Origin: JASLDZ01 sp965199975
Lineage (GTDB): Bacteria > Pseudomonadota > Alphaproteobacteria > Caulobacterales > Caulobacteraceae
Reading direction: 5' to 3'
Assembly (NCBI GenBank): GCA_965199975.1
Contig: OZ241340.1
Span: 2,046,001 to 2,110,000 of the forward strand
Length of the DNA: 64,000 nucleotides
Made by a program: the position numbers and the translations under genes. Below the pieces are notes generated by a model. It saw nothing but the letters and a program-made list of their open reading frames with translations, did no database searches and was not told the DNA's origin. Below, piece after piece: positions 21,807-29,960 of this stretch (its first letter is position 1; each line of letters opens with the position of its first letter).

Positions 21807-22835
21807 GTGGCGTCCGGTGGCGACCTGGACGAGTTCGGCGAGATAGCGCGGCTGTTCCGACCCCTGGCCGAAGGCGCTCCCGAGGCGCTGGGCCTGACCG
21901 ACGACGCCGCCCTGATCCCCGTGCTCGACGACGAGCTGGTGGTCACCACCGACACGCTGGTGGAGGGGGTGCACTTCCTCGCCAAGGATCCGCTCGACCT
22001 GGTGGCCGCCAAGCTTCTGCGCGTGAACCTCTCCGATCTCGCCGCCAAGGGGGCGGCGCCCTACGGCTACCTGCTCAATCTGGCCTGGCCCCAGCACGTG
22101 GGCGCCGCCGGGCGGGCGCGCTTCGCGCAGGGCCTGGCGCGCGAGCAGGCGCGCTTCGGCCTGCGCCTGTTCGGCGGCGACACCGTGCGCACGCCGGGCC
22201 CGCTCACGCTCGGTGCGACGCTGTTCGGCCGCCTTCCGCCCGGACGGATGGTGCGGCGCGACGGGGCGCGGCCGGGCGACGTGCTGCTCGTCTCGGGCGC
22301 GATCGGCGATGGGGGGCTCGGCCTGCAGGTGCTGACCGGTCGCCTTCGCCTCGATCCTGGCGCGACCACAGCGCTCGTCGCGCGCTATCGACTGCCCGAG
22401 CCGCGCCTCGCGCTGCGCGAGGCCCTGCGCACCCACGCCGCCGCGGCCGCCGACGTCTCCGACGGTCTGCTGGCCGATGCCGGCCGGATCGCCGCGGCCT
22501 CGCGATGCCGCGCCGAGGTGGCGCTCGACGCCCTGCCGCTCTCGCCCGCCGCCGCCGCATGGCTGGACGCACAGCCCGACGACGCCGGCGCCCGCGCCTA
22601 TCTGGCCGCGGCCGGGGACGACTACGAGATCGTCTGCGCGGCGCGCCCCGGCGTCGCCTCCGCCCTGTCCGCAGCCGCCGCGGCGGCGGGCGTGGCGCTC
22701 ACGGTCATCGGGCGGATGGGCCAGGGGGAGGGCGTCACGGCCACCTTCCACGGCGCGCCGATCCACGTGGAGCGCCTGGGCTGGGTGCACGGCGAGTCGA
22801 TCCAGGGCGCCTCGACACCGCGCGTTCAGACCTGA
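21807..22835 (+). CDS. thiL: Thiamine-monophosphate kinase
   Basis: ThiL phosphorylates thiamine monophosphate to the active diphosphate. It belongs to the PurM-like ATP-binding superfamily. Visible motifs are GLTDDAALIPV with the metal-binding aspartates, TTDTLVEGVHF, and LRVNLSDLAAKGAAP. It has 342 residues from GTG 21807, 12 bp after nusB; nusB-thiL is a common pair. Confidence 0.95.
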   Translation: MASGGDLDEFGEIARLFRPLAEGAPEALGLTDDAALIPVLDDELVVTTDTLVEGVHFLAKDPLDLVAAKLLRVNLSDLAAKGAAPYGYLLNLAWPQHVGAAGRARFAQGLAREQARFGLRLFGGDTVRTPGPLTLGATLFGRLPPGRMVRRDGARPGDVLLVSGAIGDGGLGLQVLTGRLRLDPGATTALVARYRLPEPRLALREALRTHAAAAADVSDGLLADAGRIAAASRCRAEVALDALPLSPAAAAWLDAQPDDAGARAYLAAAGDDYEIVCAARPGVASALSAAAAAAGVALTVIGRMGQGEGVTATFHGAPIHVERLGWVHGESIQGASTPRVQT

Positions 22836-22851
22836 GCGGTAGGGAGCGCGC

Positions 22852-23319
22852 ATGCAGCGCCCCACGGTCATCGTCTTCGCCGCCGCCCTGATCCTGGCCG
22901 GGCCCGCCATGGCGGCCGAGAAGAAGACCGAAACCTCCGCGGATCATCAGGTCGACATCTCCACCGTGGCCCTGCCGGTGGTGTGGCGGGCGCGGGTGGT
23001 GAACTACGTCTTCATCGACGTGCGGCTGAACCTCGCGCCGAAGGTCGACGCCGCCAAGCTGCGAGAGAAGGAGCCCTATCTGCGCGACGCCCTGGTGCGC
23101 GCCGGCCACCGCACGCCCTTCACGCGCCCGTGGGACTTCACCCACATCGACGCGCAGGCGCTGGCGCGCGCGCTGCGCCCCGACGCCGACCGCATCGCCG
23201 GGCCCGGCGCGGTGCTCTCGATCGAGGTGACCAAGCAGACGCCGCGCCAGACCTCGGGCCTGCCGCAACGCCCGAAGCCGCCTGCGCCGAACGCGCCGAC
23301 GCCGGGCCCTACCGGATGA
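22852..23319 (+). CDS. Exported hypothetical protein downstream of thiL
   Basis: I do not recognise a named family. A signal peptide is clear (hydrophobic to about residue 20, ending AMAAEKK). The mature protein has a compact region of about 100 residues containing VVNYVFIDVRLNL and KLREKEPYLRDALVRA, then a proline-rich tail. The pattern of a beta strand followed by a helix ending 'RDALV' faintly recalls FliL-type periplasmic domains, but there is no anchor helix, so this is weak. It starts 16 bp after thiL and is probably cotranscribed. Confidence 0.75.
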   Translation: MQRPTVIVFAAALILAGPAMAAEKKTETSADHQVDISTVALPVVWRARVVNYVFIDVRLNLAPKVDAAKLREKEPYLRDALVRAGHRTPFTRPWDFTHIDAQALARALRPDADRIAGPGAVLSIEVTKQTPRQTSGLPQRPKPPAPNAPTPGPTG

Positions 23320-23389
23320 GGGGATCGCCGGGGCCTCGATGAAGCGCCCAGAAGCCGGTCGGGCCCTGAAGTCAGGTCCGCCCGCGGCG

Positions 23390-23872
23390 TCAGTGGCCGC
23401 CGCGAGGATTGCCCGGGTCGTTGTCCTGCGGCAGGGCCCCGGCCGCGCCGATGGTGCCCAGCACCTGCTCGACCCACGACAACGAACGCCCCCGCGTCGG
23501 CGTCTCGTGCGGGTTGTAGGCGATCTGGTAGCCGTTCTTCAGCGTCAGGTGCTCGACGTTTGTGACCTTCTCGTCCGCCCCGAAGGTGATGCGCACTACG
23601 TCGCGCGTGCGCACCTGCGGCTTGTAGTACGCATACTCATCGGTGATCTGGGAGATGTAGTACCACGTGTTCGGGTCGAAGGTCGCCTTTTCGGAAGGCG
23701 AGCCGAGCTGCGTCAGCACGGTGGACTTGGTGTCGGTCCCTACCTTCACGTTCTGCGGCTTCTCCTCCTGCGCCTGGAAGCCGTTGTAGCTGGTCACCGG
23801 CGCGCATGCCGTGGCGGCCAGCCCTAGAGAAACGACTGCGGCGACGGCGAGGAGGGTCGGGCGGCGGAGCAT
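23390..23872 (-). CDS. bamE: BamE/SmpA/OmlA-family outer membrane lipoprotein
   Basis: BamE is an accessory lipoprotein of the BAM complex. A lipobox LAATAC places the lipidated Cys near residue 23. The SmpA/OmlA fold follows, with TKSTVLTQLGSPSEKATF and WYYISQ typical of the family. It has 160 residues with an acidic/Gly-rich C-terminal tail. It is transcribed away from the CBP3-like gene, whose promoter region it shares. Confidence 0.9.
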   Translation of the reverse strand: MLRRPTLLAVAAVVSLGLAATACAPVTSYNGFQAQEEKPQNVKVGTDTKSTVLTQLGSPSEKATFDPNTWYYISQITDEYAYYKPQVRTRDVVRITFGADEKVTNVEHLTLKNGYQIAYNPHETPTRGRSLSWVEQVLGTIGAAGALPQDNDPGNPRGGH

Positions 23873-23921
23873 GCGGGCGGGTCCGGAATGGGCGCGAAGT
23901 GCGCGCCGACGGAAGCGGGCT

Positions 23922-23950
23922 TTGACCTATCGCGCGCGGGCGCCTAGTTC
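23922..23950 (+). promoter_or_regulatory. Candidate promoter for the 24017-28099 gene group
   Basis: TTGACCT (23922-23928), 14 bases, then CCTAGTTC (23943-23950) fits the Caulobacter housekeeping pattern TTGAC-N10-14-GCTANAWC at most positions. It is about 65 bp upstream of the CBP3-like start and points into the group with DUF177, plsX and fabH. Confidence 0.45.
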
Positions 23951-24016
23951 AACGCGCTCCGCAATGGCCGTTCGTCGCGGCGGAACCAAGGCGCGGCCCG
24001 CTCGCCGCAAGGGTCC

Positions 24017-24577
24017 ATGCTGAACCTGCGCTCCCCCTTCGCCCAGCGTCCCGCCTACAAGGCGGGTGGGTCGCTCTACGCCACTGCCGCCGCCCAGGCG
24101 CGCTCGCCCGCCTTCTACCTCGAAGGCGGCGTGGCCGACTCGATCGAGGGGCGCTTCGAACTCTACCTGCTGCACGTGGCGCTGGTGGTGAACCGGCTGC
24201 GGGGCTGCGGGCCGCGTGCGGCGGAGACCAACCAGGTGCTGTTCGACGCCTTCCTCAAGGGGCTGGACGACGCCCTGCGCGAGATGGGCGTGGGCGACCT
24301 CTCCGTGGGCAAGAAGATGCGCCGCCTGGGCGAGGCCTTCTACGGTCGCGCCAAGGGCTACGCGGCGGCGCTGGCGGACGGCTCGCGCCCCGAGCTGGAA
24401 GCGCTGGTCGCCCGCACGCTCTTCGCCGAGCGCCCCGATGCGGCCGAGCGCGCCGGACCGATCGCGCACTACGTCGTCGAAGTCGATGAATCGCTCGCCG
24501 CACAGCCGCTGGAGGCGCTGCTGACCGGCAAGGTGCACTTCCCCGGTTTCACCATGCCGCAGGAGACGAGCCGATGA
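24017..24577 (+). CDS. Ubiquinol-cytochrome c chaperone (CBP3-like) protein
   Basis: Members of this family (UbiQ_cyt_C_chap) help assemble the cytochrome bc1 complex; the mitochondrial homologue is Cbp3. Family-typical features are FYLEGGVADSIEGRFELYLLH near residues 35-55, VLFDAFLKGLDDALREMGVGDLSV split around residues 75-98, and KKMRRLGEAFYGR. It has 186 residues. Its stop overlaps the DUF177 start by 4 bp. The pair upstream of plsX is conserved in alphaproteobacteria. Confidence 0.88.
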   Translation: MLNLRSPFAQRPAYKAGGSLYATAAAQARSPAFYLEGGVADSIEGRFELYLLHVALVVNRLRGCGPRAAETNQVLFDAFLKGLDDALREMGVGDLSVGKKMRRLGEAFYGRAKGYAAALADGSRPELEALVARTLFAERPDAAERAGPIAHYVVEVDESLAAQPLEALLTGKVHFPGFTMPQETSR

Positions 24578-25092
24578 CCGACGCCGCCCCCTGGTCAGTC
24601 ACCGCTCCCGTGGCGAACGCCGCGCGCGGCCTCGACCTCATGCTGGAGGCCGACCCCGGCGCCTGCGCCCGCATCGCCAAGGCCTACGACCTGGAGGGCG
24701 TCGTGCGGTTCGCCGGCGAGGTTGCCTTCACGCCCTGGCTGGACGGACTGCACCTGCGCGGCCGCTGGTCGGCGCAGGTGACTTACCTGTGTGGCGTGAC
24801 GATGGAGCCCTTCCCCGCCGAGCTGGAGGGCGAGCTCGACCTGCACCTCCTGCCGGAAGGCAGTCGCCACGCGCCCGCGGCCGACGCCGAGCCGCTCAGC
24901 GATCCCGAGGCGCCGGAGCCGCCGGAGACGTTCACGGGAGACACGCTCGACGTGGGCGACCTCCTCTGCCAGCACCTGGCGGTGGCGCTCGACCCTTATC
25001 CACGCAAGCCGGGAGCCGAGTTCACGCCGCCGTCCGAGCCCGAAGAGCCCTCGCCCTTCGCCGCCCTGGCCGGCTTGAAACCGCGCGCATGA
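24574..25092 (+). CDS. YceD/DUF177-family protein
   Basis: DUF177 proteins lie next to ribosomal protein L32 and fatty-acid genes, and plant homologues affect 23S rRNA accumulation. Here a conserved Cys and acidic core appear in TYLCGVTMEPFP and the C-terminal signature is DVGDLLCQHLAVALDPYPRK. It has 172 residues. rpmF, the common partner in other phyla, is not between this gene and plsX. The ATG overlaps the upstream stop. Confidence 0.85.
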   Translation: MTDAAPWSVTAPVANAARGLDLMLEADPGACARIAKAYDLEGVVRFAGEVAFTPWLDGLHLRGRWSAQVTYLCGVTMEPFPAELEGELDLHLLPEGSRHAPAADAEPLSDPEAPEPPETFTGDTLDVGDLLCQHLAVALDPYPRKPGAEFTPPSEPEEPSPFAALAGLKPRA

Positions 25093-25177
25093 ACGGTGGC
25101 GCAAGCGCCTTGCATGGCGCCGGCGGGTCGCTAAGGTCCACGCCCGTTCGTGGCGCCTTCCCGGTCGCGCCCGGAGT

Positions 25178-26248
25178 GTGAGCGTCCCGTCCGTGCCCGC
25201 GTCCATCTGCATCGCCGTCGACGCCATGGGCGGCGACAACGGACCGCCCGTAGCCGTCGCCGGGGCCGCGCGCGCCCTGCAGCGCCTGGCGGGGCGAGAG
25301 GTCCGCGTGCGTCTGCACGGCGATCCCGAGCGCATCAGCGCCGAGCTCGCCCGTCATGCCGGATTGAAGGACACCTGCGACGTTGTTCCCGCCGACAAGG
25401 TGATCGCCGCCGACGAAAAGCCCGCGCAGGCGATGCGGCGCGGCAAGGGCTCGTCGCTCTGGGGCGCGATCGATGACGTGAAGACGGGCGCGGCGCAGGC
25501 CGTCGTCTCGGGCGGCAACACCGGCGCGCTGATGGCCATCTCCAAGCTCATGCTGCGCATGACCGGCTCGCTCGACCGGCCCGCCATCGTGGCCAGCTGG
25601 CCGACGCTGAAGGGCGTCACCTCCGTGCTGGATGTCGGCGCCAACATCGAATGCGACGCCGAGCAGCTGATCGAGTTCGCCGTGATGGGCGAGGCCTTCC
25701 ATCGCGCCGTGCACATGAAGGGCGCGGGCACGCCCGCGGTGGGCGTGCTCAACGTCGGCTCGGAGGACCAGAAGGGCCATGAGGAGGTGCGCGAGGCGCA
25801 CCGCCTGCTGCGCTCGGGCGCCGCCCCCATCCGCTACCACGGCTTCGTGGAGGGCGACGACATCGCCAAGGGCACGGTCGACGTTGTGGTCACCGACGGG
25901 TTCACCGGCAATGCCGTGCTCAAGACCGGCGAGGGCCTGGCGCGCTTCTTCGCCCAGACCCTGCGCGAAACGCTCACCGGCGACCCGCTGGCCATGGCGG
26001 GCGGCTTCCTGGCGCAGGGCGCGCTGCGCAGGATGCGCGTGCGGCTCACGCCCCCCGGCGGCGGCCCGCTGCTGGGGCTGAACGGGGTCGTCGTGAAGGC
26101 GCACGGCGGGGCGGATGCGGCGGGCTTCGCCGATGCGCTCGTCATCGCCCACGACCTCGCCGCCAGCGACTACGCCGGCGAGATCGCCCGCAACATGGCC
26201 GCCGTGGCCGCAGCGCCAACGCCCGAGCCCGAGGAGGCGCACGCGTGA
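25178..26248 (+). CDS. plsX: Phosphate acyltransferase PlsX
   Basis: PlsX converts acyl-ACP to acyl-phosphate for glycerol-3-phosphate acylation in phospholipid synthesis. The signature DAMGGDNGP is near residue 15, and VVSGGNTGALMA and VTDGFTGNAVLK line the active site. It has 356 residues from GTG 25178. Its stop overlaps the fabH start by 4 bp (GTGA), a standard plsX-fabH operon. Confidence 0.96.
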   Translation: MSVPSVPASICIAVDAMGGDNGPPVAVAGAARALQRLAGREVRVRLHGDPERISAELARHAGLKDTCDVVPADKVIAADEKPAQAMRRGKGSSLWGAIDDVKTGAAQAVVSGGNTGALMAISKLMLRMTGSLDRPAIVASWPTLKGVTSVLDVGANIECDAEQLIEFAVMGEAFHRAVHMKGAGTPAVGVLNVGSEDQKGHEEVREAHRLLRSGAAPIRYHGFVEGDDIAKGTVDVVVTDGFTGNAVLKTGEGLARFFAQTLRETLTGDPLAMAGGFLAQGALRRMRVRLTPPGGGPLLGLNGVVVKAHGGADAAGFADALVIAHDLAASDYAGEIARNMAAVAAAPTPEPEEAHA

Positions 26249-27216
26249 TCCGCTCGGCCGTCACGGGCGTCGGCGCCTACCTGCCCGAGCACGTGGTCAC
26301 CAACGACGAGCTGGCGCTCACCGTCGACACCAACGACGCCTGGATCCGCGAGCGCACCGGCATCGTGCAGCGCCACCGCATGGCCGACGACCAGGCCGTC
26401 TCCGACCTGGCCACCGCCGCCGCTCGCCAGGCGCTGGAGCGCGCCGGCCGCACCGCCGCCGATGTCGACCTGATCGTGGTGGCCACCACGACGCCCGACC
26501 TCACCTTCCCCGCCACCGCCGCCATCGTGCAGCGCAAGTTGGGCGCGCCGGTGGGCATCGCCTTCGACGTGCAGGCGGTGTGCTCAGGCTTCGTCTACGC
26601 CATGAGCGTGGCCGACGGCTTCGTCGCCCGTGGCCTCGCCAAGTGCGCGTTGGTGGTCGGCGCCGAGGCCATGACCCGGCTGATGGACTATTCCGACCGC
26701 ACCACCTGCGTGCTGTTCGGCGACGGCGCTGGCGCCGTGGTGATGGAGCCGGTCGAGGGGGAGGGCACCACCGCCGACCGCGGCCTCCTGGGCTTCGCGC
26801 TGCGCTGCGACGGGACGAAGCAGGACCTGCTCTACGTCGACGGCGGGCCCTCCACCAACGGGCAGGTCGGCCACCTGCGCATGCAGGGCCAGCAGGTGTT
26901 CCGCCACGCGGTGATCAACATCACCGAAGCGGTGGAGGCCGCCGCCGCAGTGGCGGGCGTGGCCGTCTCGGAAGTGGACTGGTTCATCCCCCACCAGGCC
27001 AACCAGCGCATCCTGCAGGGCGTGGCCCACCGCCTCGGCGTGCCGGAGGCCAAGGTGGTCACCACCGTGGCCCAGCACGCGAACACCTCCGCCGCCTCCA
27101 TCCCGCTGGCCATGGCGCAGGCGGTGGAGGACGGGCGCATCCGGCCCGGCCAGCTCCTTCTGATGGAGGCCATGGGCGGCGGCCTCACCTGGGGCGCATG
27201 CGTGGTGCGCCTCTGA
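26245..27216 (+). CDS. fabH: Beta-ketoacyl-ACP synthase III
   Basis: FabH condenses acetyl-CoA with malonyl-ACP to begin fatty acid synthesis. The catalytic triad is visible: Cys113 in AVCSGF, His in WFIPHQANQRIL, and Asn in QHANTSAAS. It has 323 residues from GTG 26245. It is coupled to plsX upstream; ihfA follows after 78 bp and may have its own promoter. Confidence 0.97.
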   Translation: MIRSAVTGVGAYLPEHVVTNDELALTVDTNDAWIRERTGIVQRHRMADDQAVSDLATAAARQALERAGRTAADVDLIVVATTTPDLTFPATAAIVQRKLGAPVGIAFDVQAVCSGFVYAMSVADGFVARGLAKCALVVGAEAMTRLMDYSDRTTCVLFGDGAGAVVMEPVEGEGTTADRGLLGFALRCDGTKQDLLYVDGGPSTNGQVGHLRMQGQQVFRHAVINITEAVEAAAAVAGVAVSEVDWFIPHQANQRILQGVAHRLGVPEAKVVTTVAQHANTSAASIPLAMAQAVEDGRIRPGQLLLMEAMGGGLTWGACVVRL

Positions 27217-27243
27217 GACGCCCCGCCGCGGCGGCGGGTCGCC

Positions 27244-27273
27244 TTGACGCGCTTTCGACCTCCATGCTGGCAT
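27244..27273 (+). promoter_or_regulatory. Possible promoter of ihfA
   Basis: TTGACGC (27244-27250) matches the Caulobacter -35 TTGACGS exactly. The best -10 candidate is GCTGGCAT (27266-27273) with a 15-base spacer, a poor match. A promoter near here would let ihfA and the merR-like gene be expressed apart from plsX-fabH. Confidence 0.35.
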
Positions 27274-27294
27274 AGTTCGACAAGGGAGGCCTGC

Positions 27295-27639
27295 ATGGAT
27301 GCCGGAACACTGACGCGTGCCGACCTGGCGGACGCGGTCATGCACGAGCTGGGGCTCGGCCGTCAGGACTGCGCCGCGCTGGTGGAGCGCGTGCTGGCGC
27401 TGACGTGCGAGGCCTTGTCGGAAGGCGAGGCGGTCAAGCTCTCCGGCTTCGGCGTCTTCGAGGTGCGCGCCAAGACCGCGCGGATGGGGCGCAACCCCAG
27501 GACGGGCGAGCCGGCCGCCATCGTGCCGAGGCGGGTGATGTCGTTCCGCGCCTCGCAATTGCTCAAGGGCCGCATCGCCCGCGCCCACGCCGCCCGCGCG
27601 CCCGTCGCCGCCCCCCCGCTGCGCGCCGCCAGCGGCTGA
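27295..27639 (+). CDS. ihfA: Integration host factor alpha subunit
   Basis: IHF is a heterodimeric DNA-bending protein. The sequence GTLTRADLADAV at the N-terminus, KLSGFGVFEVR and MGRNPRTGEPAAI (the beta-arm with the intercalating proline) identify the alpha chain. ATG 27295 has a good ribosome-binding site (AAGGGAGG) and gives 114 residues, slightly long because of an alanine-rich tail. An in-frame ACG/ATG extension to 27244 overlaps the promoter and is unlikely. Confidence 0.93.
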   Translation: MDAGTLTRADLADAVMHELGLGRQDCAALVERVLALTCEALSEGEAVKLSGFGVFEVRAKTARMGRNPRTGEPAAIVPRRVMSFRASQLLKGRIARAHAARAPVAAPPLRAASG

Positions 27640-27655
27640 TCCGAGGACCCGCGCG

Positions 27656-28099
27656 CTGGCCGTCAAGGGACCGCAGGCGTTCCGCTCGATCTCCGAGGCG
27701 TCGGCGGAGCTAGGCCTTCCCGCGCACGTCTTGCGGTTCTGGGAGACGCGCTTCTCCTTCATCCGCCCGATGACCCGCTCGGGCGGCCGGCGCTTCTACC
27801 GCCCCCAGGACCTCGACGTGCTGCGCGGCGTGCGCGCGCTGCTCCACGACGAGGGCCGTTCCATCAAGGACGTCCAGCGCCTGCATCGCGAAGAGGGCTT
27901 GGCGCGGGTGATCCGCGCCGGCGCCGGCCACACCGCGGCCCGCGAGCCGCCAAACATCGCGCCCGCCGAGGCGATGGCGAGCGGCCCGCGACCCGCCCTC
28001 GCCGAGGGGGCCCGGCGCACGCTGGACGAGGTGCTCGCCGACCTGGAGCGGGTGAAGGTCGACATCGACCGCCTCCTCGCCGCAGCGCCGCAAAGCTGA
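27656..28099 (+). CDS. MerR-family transcriptional regulator, probable CTG start
   Basis: The winged-helix MerR motif runs from FRSISEASAELGL through LRFWETRF to GGRRFYRPQDLDVL, a form conserved next to ihfA in alphaproteobacteria. The frame is open from 27539, but no ATG, GTG or TTG occurs before the TTG at 27731, which would delete the first helices of the DNA-binding domain. CTG 27656 gives M-AVKGPQAFRS and has GAGGA 8 bases upstream, so I take it as the start (147 residues). The C-terminal helix is a dimerisation coil. Its target genes are unknown. Confidence 0.85.
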   Translation: MAVKGPQAFRSISEASAELGLPAHVLRFWETRFSFIRPMTRSGGRRFYRPQDLDVLRGVRALLHDEGRSIKDVQRLHREEGLARVIRAGAGHTAAREPPNIAPAEAMASGPRPALAEGARRTLDEVLADLERVKVDIDRLLAAAPQS

Positions 28100-28128
28100 T
28101 TGCCCCGGCCGGGACGCGCGGCTATACG
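28100..28128 (+). promoter_or_regulatory. Promoter of tRNA-Pro
   Basis: TTGCCC (28100-28105), a 17-base spacer, then TATACG (28123-28128) fits a sigma-70 promoter. Read in the Caulobacter style it is TTGCCCC-N14-GCTATACG. The -10 ends 14 bases before the tRNA. Confidence 0.55.
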
Positions 28129-28142
28129 CGCCCTCCCGTGAT

Positions 28143-28219
<77 letters not shown>

Positions 28220-28236
28220 CGGGTCGACCCCCGCCC

Positions 28237-28255
28237 GCGGCGGTTCAGCCGCCGC
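28237..28255. terminator. Hairpin after tRNA-Pro overlapping the DUF2842 stop
   Basis: GCGGCGG (28237-28243) pairs with CCGCCGC (28249-28255) around a 5-base loop that contains the stop codon of the minus-strand DUF2842 gene. There is little T-tract on either strand, so termination is only possible, and may serve both convergent transcripts. Confidence 0.35.
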
Positions 28256-28478
28256 CGTTCATCCAGCGGATCAGCGGGATCACCGGCACGCCCCACAACG
28301 TTCCGGCGATCGCGAAGTAGACGAGCCGCACCGCCTGGTTGTCCGGCACGAAGCGGTAAAGCGCACCCACCGCGCCTACGTAGAACAGCAGGAAGGCGAG
28401 CACGCCCAGCGAGCCGACGAGTTTGCGCACGCGCACCGGCAGGCCTGCGGGTCGCTCGAGGGTGGCGTCGGGCTCCAT
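28245..28478 (-). CDS. DUF2842-family small membrane protein
   Basis: The 77-residue protein begins with a polar N-terminus (residues 1-20), then two membrane helices (about 24-42 and 51-70) and ends IRWMNGGG. This layout and the LPVRVRKLVGSLG start match DUF2842, a family of unknown function found in alphaproteobacteria. It is convergent with tRNA-Pro and divergent from ctaA. Confidence 0.8.
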   Translation of the reverse strand: MEPDATLERPAGLPVRVRKLVGSLGVLAFLLFYVGAVGALYRFVPDNQAVRLVYFAIAGTLWGVPVIPLIRWMNGGG

Positions 28479-28576
28479 GCGGCGCGGTGTAGGCGCGCGT
28501 CCGCCGGCGCACCAGCCGCCCGGCGTGGACGCGACCGCGGCCTGCGCGTAAGCCCCGCCCGCACCTCGGAGCCCTC

Positions 28577-29620
28577 ATGCGCTGGAGCTACAATAAGGAG
28601 CGGTCGCGCTCGGTCGCCGCCTGGCTGTTCCTGCTCGCCGCCCTCGTCGTCGCGATGGTCGTGGTCGGCGGCGCCACGCGGCTGACGGGATCGGGCCTTT
28701 CGATCACCAGCTGGAAGCCCGTGCGCGGCGTTATCCCGCCGCTCAACCTCGCCGACTGGCGCGCCGAGTTCGCCGCCTACCAGCGCATCCCGCAGTATCG
28801 GCTCATCAACGCCGGCATGACGCTCGACCAGTTCAAAGCCATCTTCTGGTGGGAGTGGAGCCACCGTCTGCTGGGCCGGATCACCGGGCTGGTGGCGTTC
28901 CTGCCGTTCTTCGCATTCCTGGCGCTGCGCCGCATCCCGCGCCGGCTGATCGTCCCCTGCATCGGCATCCTCGCGCTGGGCGCCCTGCAGGGGCTGGTCG
29001 GCTGGTGGATGGTGGCCAGCGGTCTGCAGGACCGGGTGGCCGTCGCGCCCGAGCGGCTGGCCACCCACCTGGGCGTGGCGCTCGTGCTGTTCTGCGCCTG
29101 CCTGTGGGTGGGGCTCGACGCGTGGACGGGGAGGGGGCGCGCCGGCGCCTTCGCTGCGGGGCGCTGGCGCTGGGCGCCGGGCGTGCTGTTCGCCATGGCC
29201 TTCGTGCAGTGCCTCATGGGCGCGCTGGTGGCCGGAAGCCGCGCCGGGCTGATCGACGGCGACTGGCCCAGGATGGGCGGCCGCTGGTTCCCGCAGGACT
29301 ACGTGGCGCCGGGGACGAGCCTCGCCCACTCGCTCGTGCACAGCCAGCCGGCGGTGCAGTTCGACCATAGGATCGGCGGCTACCTGCTGTTCGCCGCCGC
29401 CGTGGCTTTGGCGGTGGTGCTGCGACGCGACGCGTACACGCCGACGCCGATGCGCAGGCTGGGGCACGCCCTCGCCGGCGCGGTGTTCCTGCAGATGCTG
29501 CTGGGGATCGGCACGCTCTTGATGGGCGACCCGATCTGGATGGGCGCCGTCCACCAGCTCGGGGCCGTGGGCGTGCTGGGCGTGGCTCTGGCGTCGTTCT
29601 GGCAGGCGGGGCGGGTGTGA
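28577..29620 (+). CDS. ctaA: Heme A synthase (CtaA/Cox15)
   Basis: CtaA oxidises the C8 methyl of heme O to a formyl group, giving heme A for cytochrome oxidase. The 347-residue protein has about eight membrane helices and the Cox15-type motifs VVGGATRLTGSGLSI, WWEWSHRLLGRITGL, and, in the second half, QFDHRIGGYLL and MGAVHQLGAV with heme-ligand histidines. It stands alone, without other cytochrome oxidase genes nearby. Confidence 0.95.
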   Translation: MRWSYNKERSRSVAAWLFLLAALVVAMVVVGGATRLTGSGLSITSWKPVRGVIPPLNLADWRAEFAAYQRIPQYRLINAGMTLDQFKAIFWWEWSHRLLGRITGLVAFLPFFAFLALRRIPRRLIVPCIGILALGALQGLVGWWMVASGLQDRVAVAPERLATHLGVALVLFCACLWVGLDAWTGRGRAGAFAAGRWRWAPGVLFAMAFVQCLMGALVAGSRAGLIDGDWPRMGGRWFPQDYVAPGTSLAHSLVHSQPAVQFDHRIGGYLLFAAAVALAVVLRRDAYTPTPMRRLGHALAGAVFLQMLLGIGTLLMGDPIWMGAVHQLGAVGVLGVALASFWQAGRV

Positions 29621-29631
29621 GCGGCGGTCGA

Positions 29632-29651
29632 GCGCGCTTGAACGCGCGTTT
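29632..29651 (+). terminator. Possible terminator after ctaA
   Basis: GCGCG (29632-29636) pairs with CGCGC (29643-29647) around a 6-base loop, followed by GTTT, 12 bp past the ctaA stop. The stem is short, so confidence is moderate. Confidence 0.4.
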
Positions 29652-29878
29652 CCAGCGTCCTTGCGGATGGCTGCGCGCCACCGAGGACGGGTCAAGGCCG
29701 TAGAGCGCAGTGAAGCGGAGCCCGCCTTGACGCGACCGAGCACGGCGGCATGACCTCGCCGATGAGACCCTGATAACGCGCCTCTCCAGCTCGGTCCCTT
29801 AATCACCGGTACCAGAATACCGCACAGGCCAATCTGTTGTCCTGTAAGCGTTTGCGCGTCCGCACCGCACGCGAAGAG
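29652..29878 (+). other. Noncoding stretch between ctaA and the rplM promoter
   Basis: No credible gene is present. The stretch includes a small inverted repeat (CGGTA 29807-29811 with TACCG 29818-29822). Base composition is slightly less GC-rich toward 29760-29880. No family-level RNA was recognised. Confidence 0.5.
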
Positions 29879-29907
29879 TTGACACCGGCCCCTTACGCTC
29901 GTATCCC
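29879..29907 (+). promoter_or_regulatory. Promoter of rplM-rpsI
   Basis: TTGACA (29879-29884), a 17-base spacer and TATCCC (29902-29907). The same segment reads TTGACAC-N11-GCTCGTATC in the Caulobacter style. It lies 54 bp before the rplM start, leaving a short leader. Confidence 0.6.
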
Positions 29908-29960
29908 GCCGCCTCCTCACGCCGCGCCCCAAGGTGCGGCCCCATCCGGACCTCACCCCC

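Noticed and set aside
27731..28099. TTG 27731 as the start of the MerR-like gene
   Set aside because: It would remove the first helices of the DNA-binding domain, which are plainly encoded upstream in the same frame.
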